Assembly: GCF_006716565.1 (NCBI RefSeq)
Contig: NZ_VFPG01000001.1
Coordinates: 806,001 to 870,000 of the forward strand
Origin: Nocardia bhagyanarayanae
GTDB lineage: Bacteria; Actinomycetota; Actinomycetes; Mycobacteriales; Mycobacteriaceae
Direction of reading: 5' to 3'
DNA: 64,000 bases
Position numbers and translations under genes: made by a program. Under the pieces are notes generated by a model. That model did not search any database. It was given only the letters and a program-made list of their open reading frames with translations, and was not told the origin of the DNA. The first letter of the stretch is position 1. Each line of letters begins with the position of its first letter. Below, piece after piece: positions 56,618 to 64,000 of this stretch.

Positions 56618-57855
56618 GCACCGTAATCACCCGCGCCGGCACCGGAGCGCCGGCATCGACCAGACAGCCGAAAGCGGTCTGGGCGGTCGCCTTCGCCAGC
56701 GTCATCGCCTTCATGGGCATCGGCCTGGTCGACCCGATCCTCAAGCCGATCGGCGAGCAACTGCACGCCTCGCCGTCGCAGGTCTCGCTGCTGTTCACCA
56801 GCTACATGCTGGTGACGGGCATTGCGATGCTGATAACGGGCGTCGTGTCCAGCCGCTTCGGCGCGAAGAAGACGTTGCTCGCGGGCTTGGCCATCATCGT
56901 GGTCTTCGCGACGCTGGCGGGCATGTCCGGCACCGTCGGGGAGATCGTCGGCTTCCGCGCGGGCTGGGGTCTTGGCAACGCGCTGTTCATCGCGACCGCG
57001 CTGGCCACCATCGTCGGCGCGGCGAGCGGCGGCGTCGCGCGCGCCATCATCCTGTACGAGGCGGCGCTCGGCATCGGCATCGCGACCGGCCCGCTGGTCG
57101 GCGGCGTACTGGGCGGAATCAGTTGGCGCGGACCGTTCTTCGGCGTCTCGGTGCTGATGGCGATCGCGTTCGTCTGCATCGTCGTGCTGCTGCCCGAGGG
57201 CCCCAAGCCCGAGCACCGCACCTCGCTGGCCGCGCCGTTCCAGGCGCTGCGCCACCGCGGGCTGCTCACCGTCAGCATCACCGCGCTGCTCTACAACTTC
57301 GGCTTCTTCACCCTGCTCGCCTACACGCCGTTCCCGCTGGACATGGGCACTTACGCGATCGGGTTCATCTTCTGCGGCTGGGGCATTCTGCTCGCGCTCG
57401 CTTCGGTCTTGCTGGCGCCCGGTTTGCAGCGCCGGTTCGGGACGCTGCCGATGATGGGTCTCGCGCTCGGGTTGTTCGCCGCGGACCTGGCGGTGATGGC
57501 GCTGTTCGCGGAGAACAAGACGGTGTTGATCGTCGGCACGGTGCTCGCCGGCCTGTTCCTCGGCGTGAACAACACCCTCATCACCGAGGCCGTGATGATC
57601 TCCGCGCCGGTGGAGCGTTCCACCGCGTCGGCCGCCTACAGCTTCGTTCGGTTCGCGGGCGGCGCCGCCGCGCCGTGGTTGGCGGGCAAGCTCGGCGAGC
57701 ACAGCATCGCGCTGCCGTTCTGGGTGGGCGCCGCGTGCACCGCGGCCGCCGTGCTGGTGCTCGTCGTCGGACGCGCCGCGCTCGCCCACATCGACGAGCA
57801 CGATCCCGCGCCGCACTCGATCGAAGAGGCGCAGGCGATCACCGTCGGCGACTGA
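56614..57855 (+). CDS. MFS drug/H+ antiporter-like transporter
   Basis: 413 residues, about 12 membrane helices. DHA1-type features: motif A-like GVVSSRFGAKKTLLAGL between helices 2 and 3, motif C-like ALGIGIATGPLVGGVLGGISWRGPFFGV in helix 5. Translationally coupled to the MarR gene, a common layout for efflux of small toxic compounds. Substrate unknown. Confidence 0.88.
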   Translation: MSTVITRAGTGAPASTRQPKAVWAVAFASVIAFMGIGLVDPILKPIGEQLHASPSQVSLLFTSYMLVTGIAMLITGVVSSRFGAKKTLLAGLAIIVVFATLAGMSGTVGEIVGFRAGWGLGNALFIATALATIVGAASGGVARAIILYEAALGIGIATGPLVGGVLGGISWRGPFFGVSVLMAIAFVCIVVLLPEGPKPEHRTSLAAPFQALRHRGLLTVSITALLYNFGFFTLLAYTPFPLDMGTYAIGFIFCGWGILLALASVLLAPGLQRRFGTLPMMGLALGLFAADLAVMALFAENKTVLIVGTVLAGLFLGVNNTLITEAVMISAPVERSTASAAYSFVRFAGGAAAPWLAGKLGEHSIALPFWVGAACTAAAVLVLVVGRAALAHIDEHDPAPHSIEEAQAITVGD

Positions 57856-57866
57856 GATTTCGGCGT

Positions 57867-57896
57867 CGAACGGGCCCCTGCGGCGGGGCCCGTTCG
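57867..57896 (+). terminator. Terminator after MFS gene
   Basis: Perfect 12-base stem CGAACGGGCCCC / GGGGCCCGTTCG with a 6-base loop, 11 bases past the stop. Confidence 0.85.
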
Positions 57897-57938
57897 GCCT
57901 GCGGAACATGTCACCCGTTCGGCGTACCGTCGAGAGGT

Positions 57939-58691
57939 ATGACCGAAGAGCAGCGAGGCCGCGTCAAGGTCGCGACCAGCCAGAAGCGAGTCCGGGCTTA
58001 TCTCGGCGGGCACCTGGTGGCCGATACGGACCGCCCGGTGCTGGTATGGGAGATCCCCTACTACCCGACCTACTACATTCCCGTCGCCGACGTGCACGCC
58101 AAACTCGAGCCGAACGGCGAGACCACCCACTCCCCCAGCCGTGGCGAGGCCACGATCTACGACGTGATCGTCGACGGCGTCACCGCGCCGGGCGGTGCGC
58201 TGCGCTACCACGATTCCCCGCTACCGGAACTGAACGAGCTGGTCCGGCTGGACTGGGACGCCATGGGCGAGTGGTTCGAGGAGGACGAGCCGGTGTACGT
58301 CCACCCGCGCGACCCGTATTCGCGCGTCGACATCCTCGCCAGCTCCCGGCACATCCGGGTCGAGATCGGCGGCGTCGTCGTCGCGGACTCCCACAGCCCG
58401 CGCATCCTCTTCGAAACCGGCCTTCCCGCACGCTATTACCTCCCTCTCACCGACGTGCGCTTGGACCTCCTGCAGCCCTCCGACACCCACTCCCGCTGCC
58501 CCTACAAGGGCACCGCCGACTACTGGACCGTCCGCATCGGCGACAAGGAATACCCCGACATCGCCTGGATCTACCGCACGCCGCTCCCCGAGAGCCAGAA
58601 GATCGCGGGCCTGGCCTGCTTCTACAACGAGAAGGTGGACGTCTGGATCGACGGCGTCCTCGAAGAACGCCCCCGCTCCCCCTTCAGCTGA
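57939..58691 (+). CDS. Tandem DUF427 protein
   Basis: 250 residues from the ATG at 57939, GAGAGG upstream. Two DUF427 modules (about residues 8-110 and 125-240), each with the pattern RVRAYLGGHLVADTDRPVLVWE...YYIPVADV and HIRVEIGGVVVADSHSPRILFETGLPARYYLPLTDV; the second has the conserved CPYKGTADYW and VDVWIDG ends. Small beta-barrel-like domain of unknown function, common in actinobacteria. The first module lacks the CPYKG motif (SPSRGEATIY instead). Confidence 0.85.
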   Translation: MTEEQRGRVKVATSQKRVRAYLGGHLVADTDRPVLVWEIPYYPTYYIPVADVHAKLEPNGETTHSPSRGEATIYDVIVDGVTAPGGALRYHDSPLPELNELVRLDWDAMGEWFEEDEPVYVHPRDPYSRVDILASSRHIRVEIGGVVVADSHSPRILFETGLPARYYLPLTDVRLDLLQPSDTHSRCPYKGTADYWTVRIGDKEYPDIAWIYRTPLPESQKIAGLACFYNEKVDVWIDGVLEERPRSPFS

Positions 58692-58718
58692 ACTCGGCGA
58701 CGTGGTTGACTTCGGTCC

Positions 58719-59663
58719 ATGCTGGTCGGTACGCACGAGGTCGAGGTTTTCGAAAATGCCAGGGCGCGTTTGGAAGCGATCGCGTACCGCCTGCTGGGTT
58801 CGGCGAGCGACGCCGAGGACGCGGTGCAGGATACGTTTCTGCGCTGGCAGGTCGCCGACCGCGAATTCGTCGAGACGCCGGACGCGTGGCTGACGAAGGT
58901 GCTCACCAACATCTGCCTCAACCGGCTCACCTCCGCGCGGGCGAAGCGGGAGACCTACGTGGGCCAGTGGCTACCCGAACCGGTCTTCGCCTCGGACCGC
59001 ATGCTCGGGCCTGCCGACACCGTCGAGCAGCGGGAATCGGTCTCGATCGCGATGCTCACGCTGATGGAGCGACTGTCGGCCAAGGAACGCGTGGTGTACG
59101 TGCTGCGCGAGGCGTTCGGGTACTCGCACGGCGAGATCGCCGAGGTACTCGACCTGTCCGAGTCGAACTGTCAGCAGATCTACCGACGGGCCAAGCAACA
59201 TGTGGCCACCGACCGGACTCGCGTTGCGGTCGACGAGGCCGCCGCCCGCAAGATCGTCGAGGAGTTCCTCGCCGCGGCACTGAGCGGCAACACCGACTCG
59301 CTGGTACGGCTGCTGACCGACGACACCATCAGCGTCGGCGATGGCGGCGGCGTTGTCGTGTCGCTGCCGGAGCCGATCACGGGCGCACTGCGGGTCGCGC
59401 GATTCCTGCGCCGCCTTTTCGAACCCTCCGCCGACAAGTGGGCGATGATCGGCGGTCGTGCCGACATGTTCGCCGCGCTGGTCAATGGCGTGCCCGCGGT
59501 GGTGATCGTGGTCGGCGATCGGGTCGTCGGCGTGATCGCCCTCGAGGTGACCACCGAGGGGATCGCGGCCATTCACACCCAGGGCAACCCGGCCAAGCTC
59601 GAACGCGCCACACGCCACTGGGTCGCCTCCGAGCACGGGGAACCCCTCGTCGAGAATTGGTGA
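58719..59663 (+). CDS. ECF41-type sigma factor (SigJ-like) with SnoaL-like C-terminal domain
   Basis: 314 residues. Region 2 (ARLEAIAYRLLGSASDAEDAVQDTFLRW), linker WLPEPV, region 4 (LSAKERVVYVLREAFGYSHGEIAEVLDLSESNCQQIYRRAKQHV) and a C-terminal SnoaL-like domain with the ECF41 hallmarks GDGGG and NPAKL. ECF41 members have no anti-sigma factor; the C-terminal domain is the switch, and they usually control a neighbouring oxidoreductase-type gene. Here the next gene is a flavoprotein that is frameshifted. Confidence 0.9.
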   Translation: MLVGTHEVEVFENARARLEAIAYRLLGSASDAEDAVQDTFLRWQVADREFVETPDAWLTKVLTNICLNRLTSARAKRETYVGQWLPEPVFASDRMLGPADTVEQRESVSIAMLTLMERLSAKERVVYVLREAFGYSHGEIAEVLDLSESNCQQIYRRAKQHVATDRTRVAVDEAAARKIVEEFLAAALSGNTDSLVRLLTDDTISVGDGGGVVVSLPEPITGALRVARFLRRLFEPSADKWAMIGGRADMFAALVNGVPAVVIVVGDRVVGVIALEVTTEGIAAIHTQGNPAKLERATRHWVASEHGEPLVENW

Positions 59664-59673
59664 GCTAGATCAC

Positions 59674-59744
59674 ATCTCACTTCTGTCAGGGTTCGGGCCG
59701 CTGTCCGGTTCAGGTAGCGAACACCACCCAGACAGGAGTGAGAT
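59674..59744 (+). promoter_or_regulatory. Inverted repeat that can mask a ribosome binding site
   Basis: ATCTCACTTCTGTC (59674-59687) and GACAGGAGTGAGAT (59731-59744) pair at 13 of 14 positions across 43 bases. The 3' arm contains the AGGAG ribosome site of the flavoprotein ATG at 59746. It may also be a DNA operator. Confidence 0.5.
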
Positions 59745-59745
59745 C

Positions 59746-60929
59746 ATGACCCACCGCATCGTCGTTCTCGGGGCCGGATACGCCGGAGCCACGCCGCCGG
59801 TCGCCTTGCCAAGCGACTGCACCCCGCCGACACCGAGATCACCCTCGTCAACGCCGATCCGGAGTTCGTCGAGCGGGTCAGGATGCATCAGCTGGCGACC
59901 GGTCAGGACCTGAAGCGCCGCCTGCTGACCGACGTTTTCGCCGGCACGGGCGTGCGAGTTCGGCTGGCGCGGGTGACCGCCGTCGACGCCGAACGCAAGA
60001 TCGTCGATGTCGTCGACGCCGACGGCCCGAGCGAGATCGCCTACGACACCCTCGTCTACGCCCTCGGCAGCGCCGTCAACGACTTCGGCGTTCCCGGCGT
60101 GGCCGAGCACGCCTACGACCTGGCGGGCAAGCAGTCCGCGCAGCGGCTGCGGGACCGCCTGGCCGAGCTCGCCGCCGGCGCGTCCGTGCTGGTCGTCGGC
60201 GGTGGCCTCACCGGCATCGAAGCGGTCACCGAGATCGCCGAAGCCCGCCCGGACCTCGAGGTCGCACTCGCGGCCCGCGGCGTCCTCGGCGACTGGCTGA
60301 GCGAGAAGGCCCAGCGGCACCTGCGCAAGGCCTTCGACCGGCTCGGCATCACCGTGCACGAGCACACCGACATCGCGGGCGTTCAGGCGACCGGCGCGCG
60401 CACCGCCGACGGCCGCACGATCCCGGCCCAGGTCACGGTGTGGACGGCCGGTTTCGCCGTGCATCCCCTCGCCGCGGCCACGACCCTGCGGGTTTCCGAG
60501 ACCGGGCAGATCGTCGTCGACGACACGATGCGGTCGGTCTCGCACCCCGACGTATACGCCATCGGCGACGCCGCATTCGCGCCCGGGGCGAGCGGCGATC
60601 CGCTGCGCATGTCCTGCGCCTCGGGAGTCCCGACGGCCTACCAGGCGGCCGACGCCATCGCCGCACGTCTCACCGGCCGCGAGGTCCCCCGCAACTCGAT
60701 CGGCTACACCGGTCAGTGCATCAGCCTCGGCCGCCGCGACGCCATCGTGCAGTGGGTCACCCCCGACGATCAGCCCAAGCCGTCCGCCCTCACCGGCACA
60801 GCGGCCGCACGCCTCAAGGAACTGATCTGCAAGTCCGCGGCCTGGAGCATCTCGCATCCGACGTCGATGCTCCCGTCGCGCCGCCGCCGCATCACCGGGG
60901 CTCCGAAGACCACCGTGACCACCGCGTGA
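59746..60929 (+). pseudogene. NDH-2-like flavoprotein with early frameshift
   Basis: The ATG at 59746 with AGGAG gives MTHRIVVLGAGYAGAT, the FAD-binding start of an NDH-2-like protein. At about 59793 the frame must shift by one base: the continuation AGRLAKRLHPADTEITLVN is in the next frame, consistent with loss of one G in a GCC-rich run. From 59883 the frame is open and intact, with a second nucleotide motif VLVVGGGLTGIEAVTEIAE and DVYAIGDAAF, to the stop at 60929. It is an intact gene apart from this base, so either a recent mutation or a sequence error. A paralogue is at 62050-63231. Confidence 0.8.
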
Positions 60930-61293
60930 TCTTCGATCGGCATACCGAACTGGACGAGTTCCTCCGATCGCGGCGCGCCAGGCTCCGCCCGGAGGAATTC
61001 GGCCTGACCTCCCACAGACGGCAGCGCCGGACACGGCGCGCCCGTCTGCCCCTGCTACTGCCCAAGCTGTACTGATCGAGGAACTGTCGGCCGCAAGCCA
61101 AGAGTGCCGCGAGATCTGGGCCGAGCACGACATCATGGCCCCGGCGCACGGTAGCCACCGATACCGGCATCCGCTGGTCGGCGAGATCGAATCGACCTAC
61201 GAAACGCCCCGGCTGCCACACCATCCCGACCTTTTCCTGGTCGTCCACAGCGCGGTGGAGGGATCTCCCGCCGAGAAAGCACTCGCATTTTGA
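60926..61293 (+). pseudogene. MmyB-type HTH regulator, internally deleted
   Basis: A GTG at 60926 overlaps the flavoprotein stop and gives FDRHTELDEFLRSRRARLRP, the conserved N-terminus of XRE/MmyB regulators, ending at a stop near 61075. From 61078 another stretch gives ELSAASQECREIWAEHDI and PRLPHHPDLFLVVHSAVEGS, the C-terminal part of the MmyB ligand-binding domain, to a TGA at 61293. The HTH and most of the ligand domain between are missing. Confidence 0.72.
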
Positions 61294-61315
61294 GGCAGTC
61301 CTCGGGCTGGGGTCC

Positions 61316-61905
61316 GTGCGCCGCGAGGTCGAGGACTCCCTGCGGTGGCTGAGGGCCGACCACATCGCCTGTATCAGATGCACTATCCCGACACCGGCGA
61401 ATCGCTGGAGTAGGCCGGCGGCGGCTTCGGCGCCGTGTCGCCCAACGCCACCCCGCTGGTGCCGTTCTCGGCGACCAACCGGTCGTCCGCCGCTGAGTTC
61501 GCCTGGGCGCGCATGAGACCGGTGTGATCGTGTACTCGCCACTGCAATCCGGCCTGCTCGCCGGAAAGTTCGTCCGCTGAGCGTGTGGCCGGTCTGCCCA
61601 CCGAGGATCGGTGCAAGGGCCCACCACTACTTCACGACCGACCCGACCGCCAATCTGCGGCCCGCCGAGGCACTGCGGCCGATCGCGCAACGCCATGAGC
61701 GCACCGTGGCCGAGGTGGCTATCGCCTGAGCGCTCGCTTGGCCCGGCGTCTCCGGGGCGATCGTGGGCGCGCGCAAGGCTGCCCAGGTGGACGGCTGGAT
61801 CGGCGCGGGAGCCTTCGAGCTGACCCCTGCCGACATCGGGGAGATCGCCACCGCCATCACCGGTTCGGCGCGGGCAGCGTTCCCGTTCGCGTCGTGTCGG
61901 CCTGA
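61316..61905 (+). pseudogene. Decayed aldo/keto reductase
   Basis: Fragments in shifting frames: REVEDSLRWLRADHI, LYQMHYPDTGESLE then stop, VIVYSPLQSGLLAGKFVR then stop, LRPIAQRHERTVAEVAIA then stop, and GVSGAIVGARKAAQVDGWIG. Order and spacing follow an aldo/keto reductase of the YajO/AKR11 type, with several stops and frameshifts and a deletion of the N-terminus. The region 61294-62049 holds no intact gene. Confidence 0.75.
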
Positions 61906-62049
61906 ACCCCTTCGTCGCAGGCATTTCGACGCGCCGCATCAACCGCTTCGCAGCGGGAGCGGGTGGCGCGGGCGGAGCTGAGACGGTTCAGCCCGGACGT
62001 CCAGCGGGCCGAGGAACCCAGTGGTTCCTCGGCCCAGGACTTCGGATCG

Positions 62050-63231
62050 TCATGCGGTCTTACGGGTGGCGCGTCCGCCCTTCGACAGCTGCACCGGAAG
62101 TTTCACGTAGCGGCTCAGTTTGGCGGCCACCGGCGGGGTGCCGCTGACCTGCTCCTTGTAGACGACCGCGGCTTTGCCCTTCAGGTACCACCGATTCGGG
62201 GTGTCGTCGGCGTTGGTGAACTGGATGACCGCGTCCTTGCGGCCCAGGCTCACCGGCTGGTGGAAGTAGCCGAATCGCAAGGGCTTCACGGTCTTTCCGC
62301 GCACCAGCCGGGCGATGACCGCGGCGGTGTAGTCGGCGGTGACGACGCCGCTCTGGCAGGTGCCGTGCAGCTGTCCCCAGGCCTGCCGCACCAGGGCGGC
62401 GTCGCCGATGGCGTGGATCTCCGGGTGCGACACCGAGCGCAGGGTGGGGTCGGTGATGATGAGACCCTTTGCGTCGGTGGCGATTCCGGCCTGGGCGGCG
62501 AGCGGCGATACGCGCACGCCGGTGGTCCACAGGATCAGGTCCGAGGCGACGAGTTCGCCGGTGTCCAACCGCACGGCGTCGGGCAGCACCTTGGTGACCT
62601 TCACCCCGACCGTGCGCACAACACCGAGCCGGTCCAGGACACGGTTCAGATAGGCGCGAGCCTTCTCGCCCATCATGGAGCCGGGTTCGGCGGCGCTGAC
62701 GAGCTCGACGGTCAGACCTGGATGCGCCTCGGCGATTTCGGCGGCTGCCTCGATCCCGGTGAGCCCGCCACCGCAGACGGTGACCGTGCCGCCCGCGGCG
62801 GCGATCTCGGGCAGCCGCCGCGAGAAGTGGTGCGCCAGAAGGGGATCGTTCAGTGTCCAGGCGTGTTCCGCCGCGCCCGGAACGGTGCTCGTGTCGGTGG
62901 TGCTGCCGAGTGCGTAGACCAGCCGGTCGTAGTGCAGGACCGCGCCGTCGTCGAGGGTGACGGCGCGGGCGGCGGTATCGATCGCCGTGGCGGCGGCCCG
63001 GTGGAATTCCACCCCGGTGCCCGCGAGCAGCTCCGGGATCTGGAAGTCGGTCAGTTCCTGACCCGCGGCGACCTGGTGCATCCGCAGCCGCTCGACGAAG
63101 CGCGGCGAGGGGTTCACCAGGGTGATGCGGGTGTTCAGCTTGCGGGTGTAGCGGGCCAGCCGAGCCGTGGCGATCAGGCCGGTGTAGCCGGCGCCGAGGA
63201 CAACGATCTCGTGGGTGTTGTTGGTGCTCAT
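62050..63231 (-). CDS. NDH-2-like NAD(P)/FAD-dependent oxidoreductase
   Basis: 393 residues. FAD motif EIVVLGAGYTGLIATARLARY, second Rossmann motif TVTVCGGGLTGIEAAAEIAEA and the C-terminal FAD loop EIHAIGDAALVRQAWGQLHGTCQSG. The RFVERLRMHQVAAGQ segment is shared with the frameshifted paralogue upstream. No clear C-terminal membrane helix, so a soluble or peripheral NADH dehydrogenase/disulfide-reductase-family enzyme. Divergent from the TetR gene at 63394. Confidence 0.86.
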   Translation of the reverse strand: MSTNNTHEIVVLGAGYTGLIATARLARYTRKLNTRITLVNPSPRFVERLRMHQVAAGQELTDFQIPELLAGTGVEFHRAAATAIDTAARAVTLDDGAVLHYDRLVYALGSTTDTSTVPGAAEHAWTLNDPLLAHHFSRRLPEIAAAGGTVTVCGGGLTGIEAAAEIAEAHPGLTVELVSAAEPGSMMGEKARAYLNRVLDRLGVVRTVGVKVTKVLPDAVRLDTGELVASDLILWTTGVRVSPLAAQAGIATDAKGLIITDPTLRSVSHPEIHAIGDAALVRQAWGQLHGTCQSGVVTADYTAAVIARLVRGKTVKPLRFGYFHQPVSLGRKDAVIQFTNADDTPNRWYLKGKAAVVYKEQVSGTPPVAAKLSRYVKLPVQLSKGGRATRKTA

Positions 63232-63360
63232 CGCGTGCTCCCTGCGGGGCTCGTTCGTTGGGGTCGGCTATGGGACAAGGCAGCCCCGAAGAACGTGACG
63301 ATCCGCCGCTGTGATTCGCGCCACAGGCAGATCACCGCCCGGCAGGTGTAGCCTCTTTCA

Positions 63361-63380
63361 TTGAATGAACGTTTAGTCAA
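63361..63380. promoter_or_regulatory. TetR-type operator candidate
   Basis: TTGAATGAACGTTTAGTCAA is a near-perfect 20-base palindrome centred on AACGTT, 13 bases before the TetR ATG and in the control region shared with the flavoprotein gene. Confidence 0.7.
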
Positions 63381-63393
63381 TCAGGTGGGTCAC

Positions 63394-64000
63394 ATGGGCA
63401 GCAGGCGAGAGCAGGCCGAATGGCGACGCGAGCGGTTGCTGGACGCGGCATTGGACGCGTTCGCCGCGAAAGGAATCGATGGGACCTCGGTCAAGGACAT
63501 CGCGGCCGCGGCGGAGGTGACACCGGGCCTGCTGTATCACTACTTCGCGAGCAAGCAGGATCTGGTGATCGCCTTGCTGCGAGAACGGGGTTTCTCGCAG
63601 CAGTTGCGCGAATCGCTGGCGCAGGCGGGAGGGCGTTCGGCGGTCGAGGTCGTTCCGCAGGTGATGCGGAAGTTCGACACCCTGCTCGCCGATAACGCCA
63701 AGCTGGTCGCACTGTTCCTCGCCGCCGGTCGTTCACATCAGCCGGTGCGGACCGCGTTCGCGGAGTTCCTCACCGAGGGACAGTCGGCGCTGGCGGAATA
63801 TCTGCGTTCACGAGTCGAGGCCGGCGAATTGCGCGCACACGATCCGCGCACGATCGCCACCGCTCTGTTCGCACCTCTTGCCGTCGCGCACAGCTCCGGC
63901 CTCGTCATCGACGTCGAAGAACTGGCCGGCCTCGTGCTGCACGGGCTTGTTCGATCCGATGCCGATACGCCCACGGAAGGGAACGAAGACAATGCAGGTT
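63394..64000 (+). CDS. TetR/AcrR family regulator, 3' end outside window
   Basis: 202 codons visible from the ATG at 63394 with no stop before the window edge. TetR_N domain ERLLDAALDAFAAKGIDGTSVKDIAAAAEVTPGLLYHYFASKQDLVIALL. Divergent from the NDH-2-like gene with an operator between. An ATG at 63992, 9 bases from the end and preceded by GGAAGGGAACGAAG, may be the start of an overlapping downstream gene. Confidence 0.88.
   Translation, partial: MGSRREQAEWRRERLLDAALDAFAAKGIDGTSVKDIAAAAEVTPGLLYHYFASKQDLVIALLRERGFSQQLRESLAQAGGRSAVEVVPQVMRKFDTLLADNAKLVALFLAAGRSHQPVRTAFAEFLTEGQSALAEYLRSRVEAGELRAHDPRTIATALFAPLAVAHSSGLVIDVEELAGLVLHGLVRSDADTPTEGNEDNAG

Overview
Organism and overall character: high-GC actinobacterial DNA, most like a mycolic-acid-containing member of the Mycobacteriales (Nocardia/Rhodococcus type). 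This rests on a complete mce4-type lipid importer, a sterol-degradation gene set in nearly the Mycobacterium tuberculosis order (Rv3492c to Rv3564), an EspR-like regulator, dense ATGA/GTGA start-stop overlaps and GC-biased third positions. Assignment to a genus is inference; there is no rRNA or tRNA in the window.

Layout. 1-3.2 kb: end of a sensor kinase gene, a TetR regulator divergent from a quinone-oxidoreductase-like gene, and a possible IS481 scrap. 3.2-13.5 kb, minus strand: mce4 operon (yrbE4A, yrbE4B, mce4A-F and two Mce-associated membrane proteins). 13.5-17.4 kb: hsd4A, fdxD, fadE26, fadE27. 17.4-19.4 kb: accessory TetR/flavin monooxygenase pair with doubled inverted operators. 19.4-21.9 kb: fadD19 and echA19. 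21.9-24.6 kb: VOC protein, SigG-like ECF sigma factor and a 1-kb noncoding repeat island. 24.6-33.7 kb: KstR-box-linked acyl-CoA ligase, F420-type oxidoreductase, DUF35 protein, ltp4, ltp3, SnoaL-like protein, cyp125 and fadA5. 33.7-38.1 kb: accessory island with an EspR-like regulator, a seven-helix membrane protein, an ImmA/IrrE-type metalloprotease and a secreted GSAGV-repeat protein, followed by a degenerate intergenic repeat array. 38.1-46.2 kb: C/D-ring genes (two SDRs, echA20, ipdA, ipdB, ipdC, kstR2, fadA6). 46.3-48.1 kb: probable toxin/immunity remnant and an unknown gene. 48.2-56.0 kb: ipdF, fadE30, fadD3, an enoyl-CoA hydratase, fadE31-33. 56-64 kb: MarR/MFS pair, DUF427 protein, ECF41 sigma factor, a frameshifted and an intact NDH-2-like flavoprotein, two decayed genes, and a TetR gene running off the end.

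How it works together: Mce4 imports sterols. CYP125, FadD19, FadE26/27, EchA19, Ltp3/4, Hsd4A and FadA5 oxidise and shorten the side chain, including C24-branched ones. FadD3, IpdF, FadE30, EchA20, IpdAB, IpdC, FadE31-33 and FadA6 degrade the remaining methylhexahydroindanedione propionate (C/D rings). Eight KstR-like boxes (TnnAACnnGTTnnA) mark the first set and three KstR2-like palindromes the second. The A/B-ring genes (ksh, kstD, hsa), fadE28/29, ltp2 and kstR are absent here. Accessory modules sit between otherwise syntenic sterol blocks and hold most of the unusual material.
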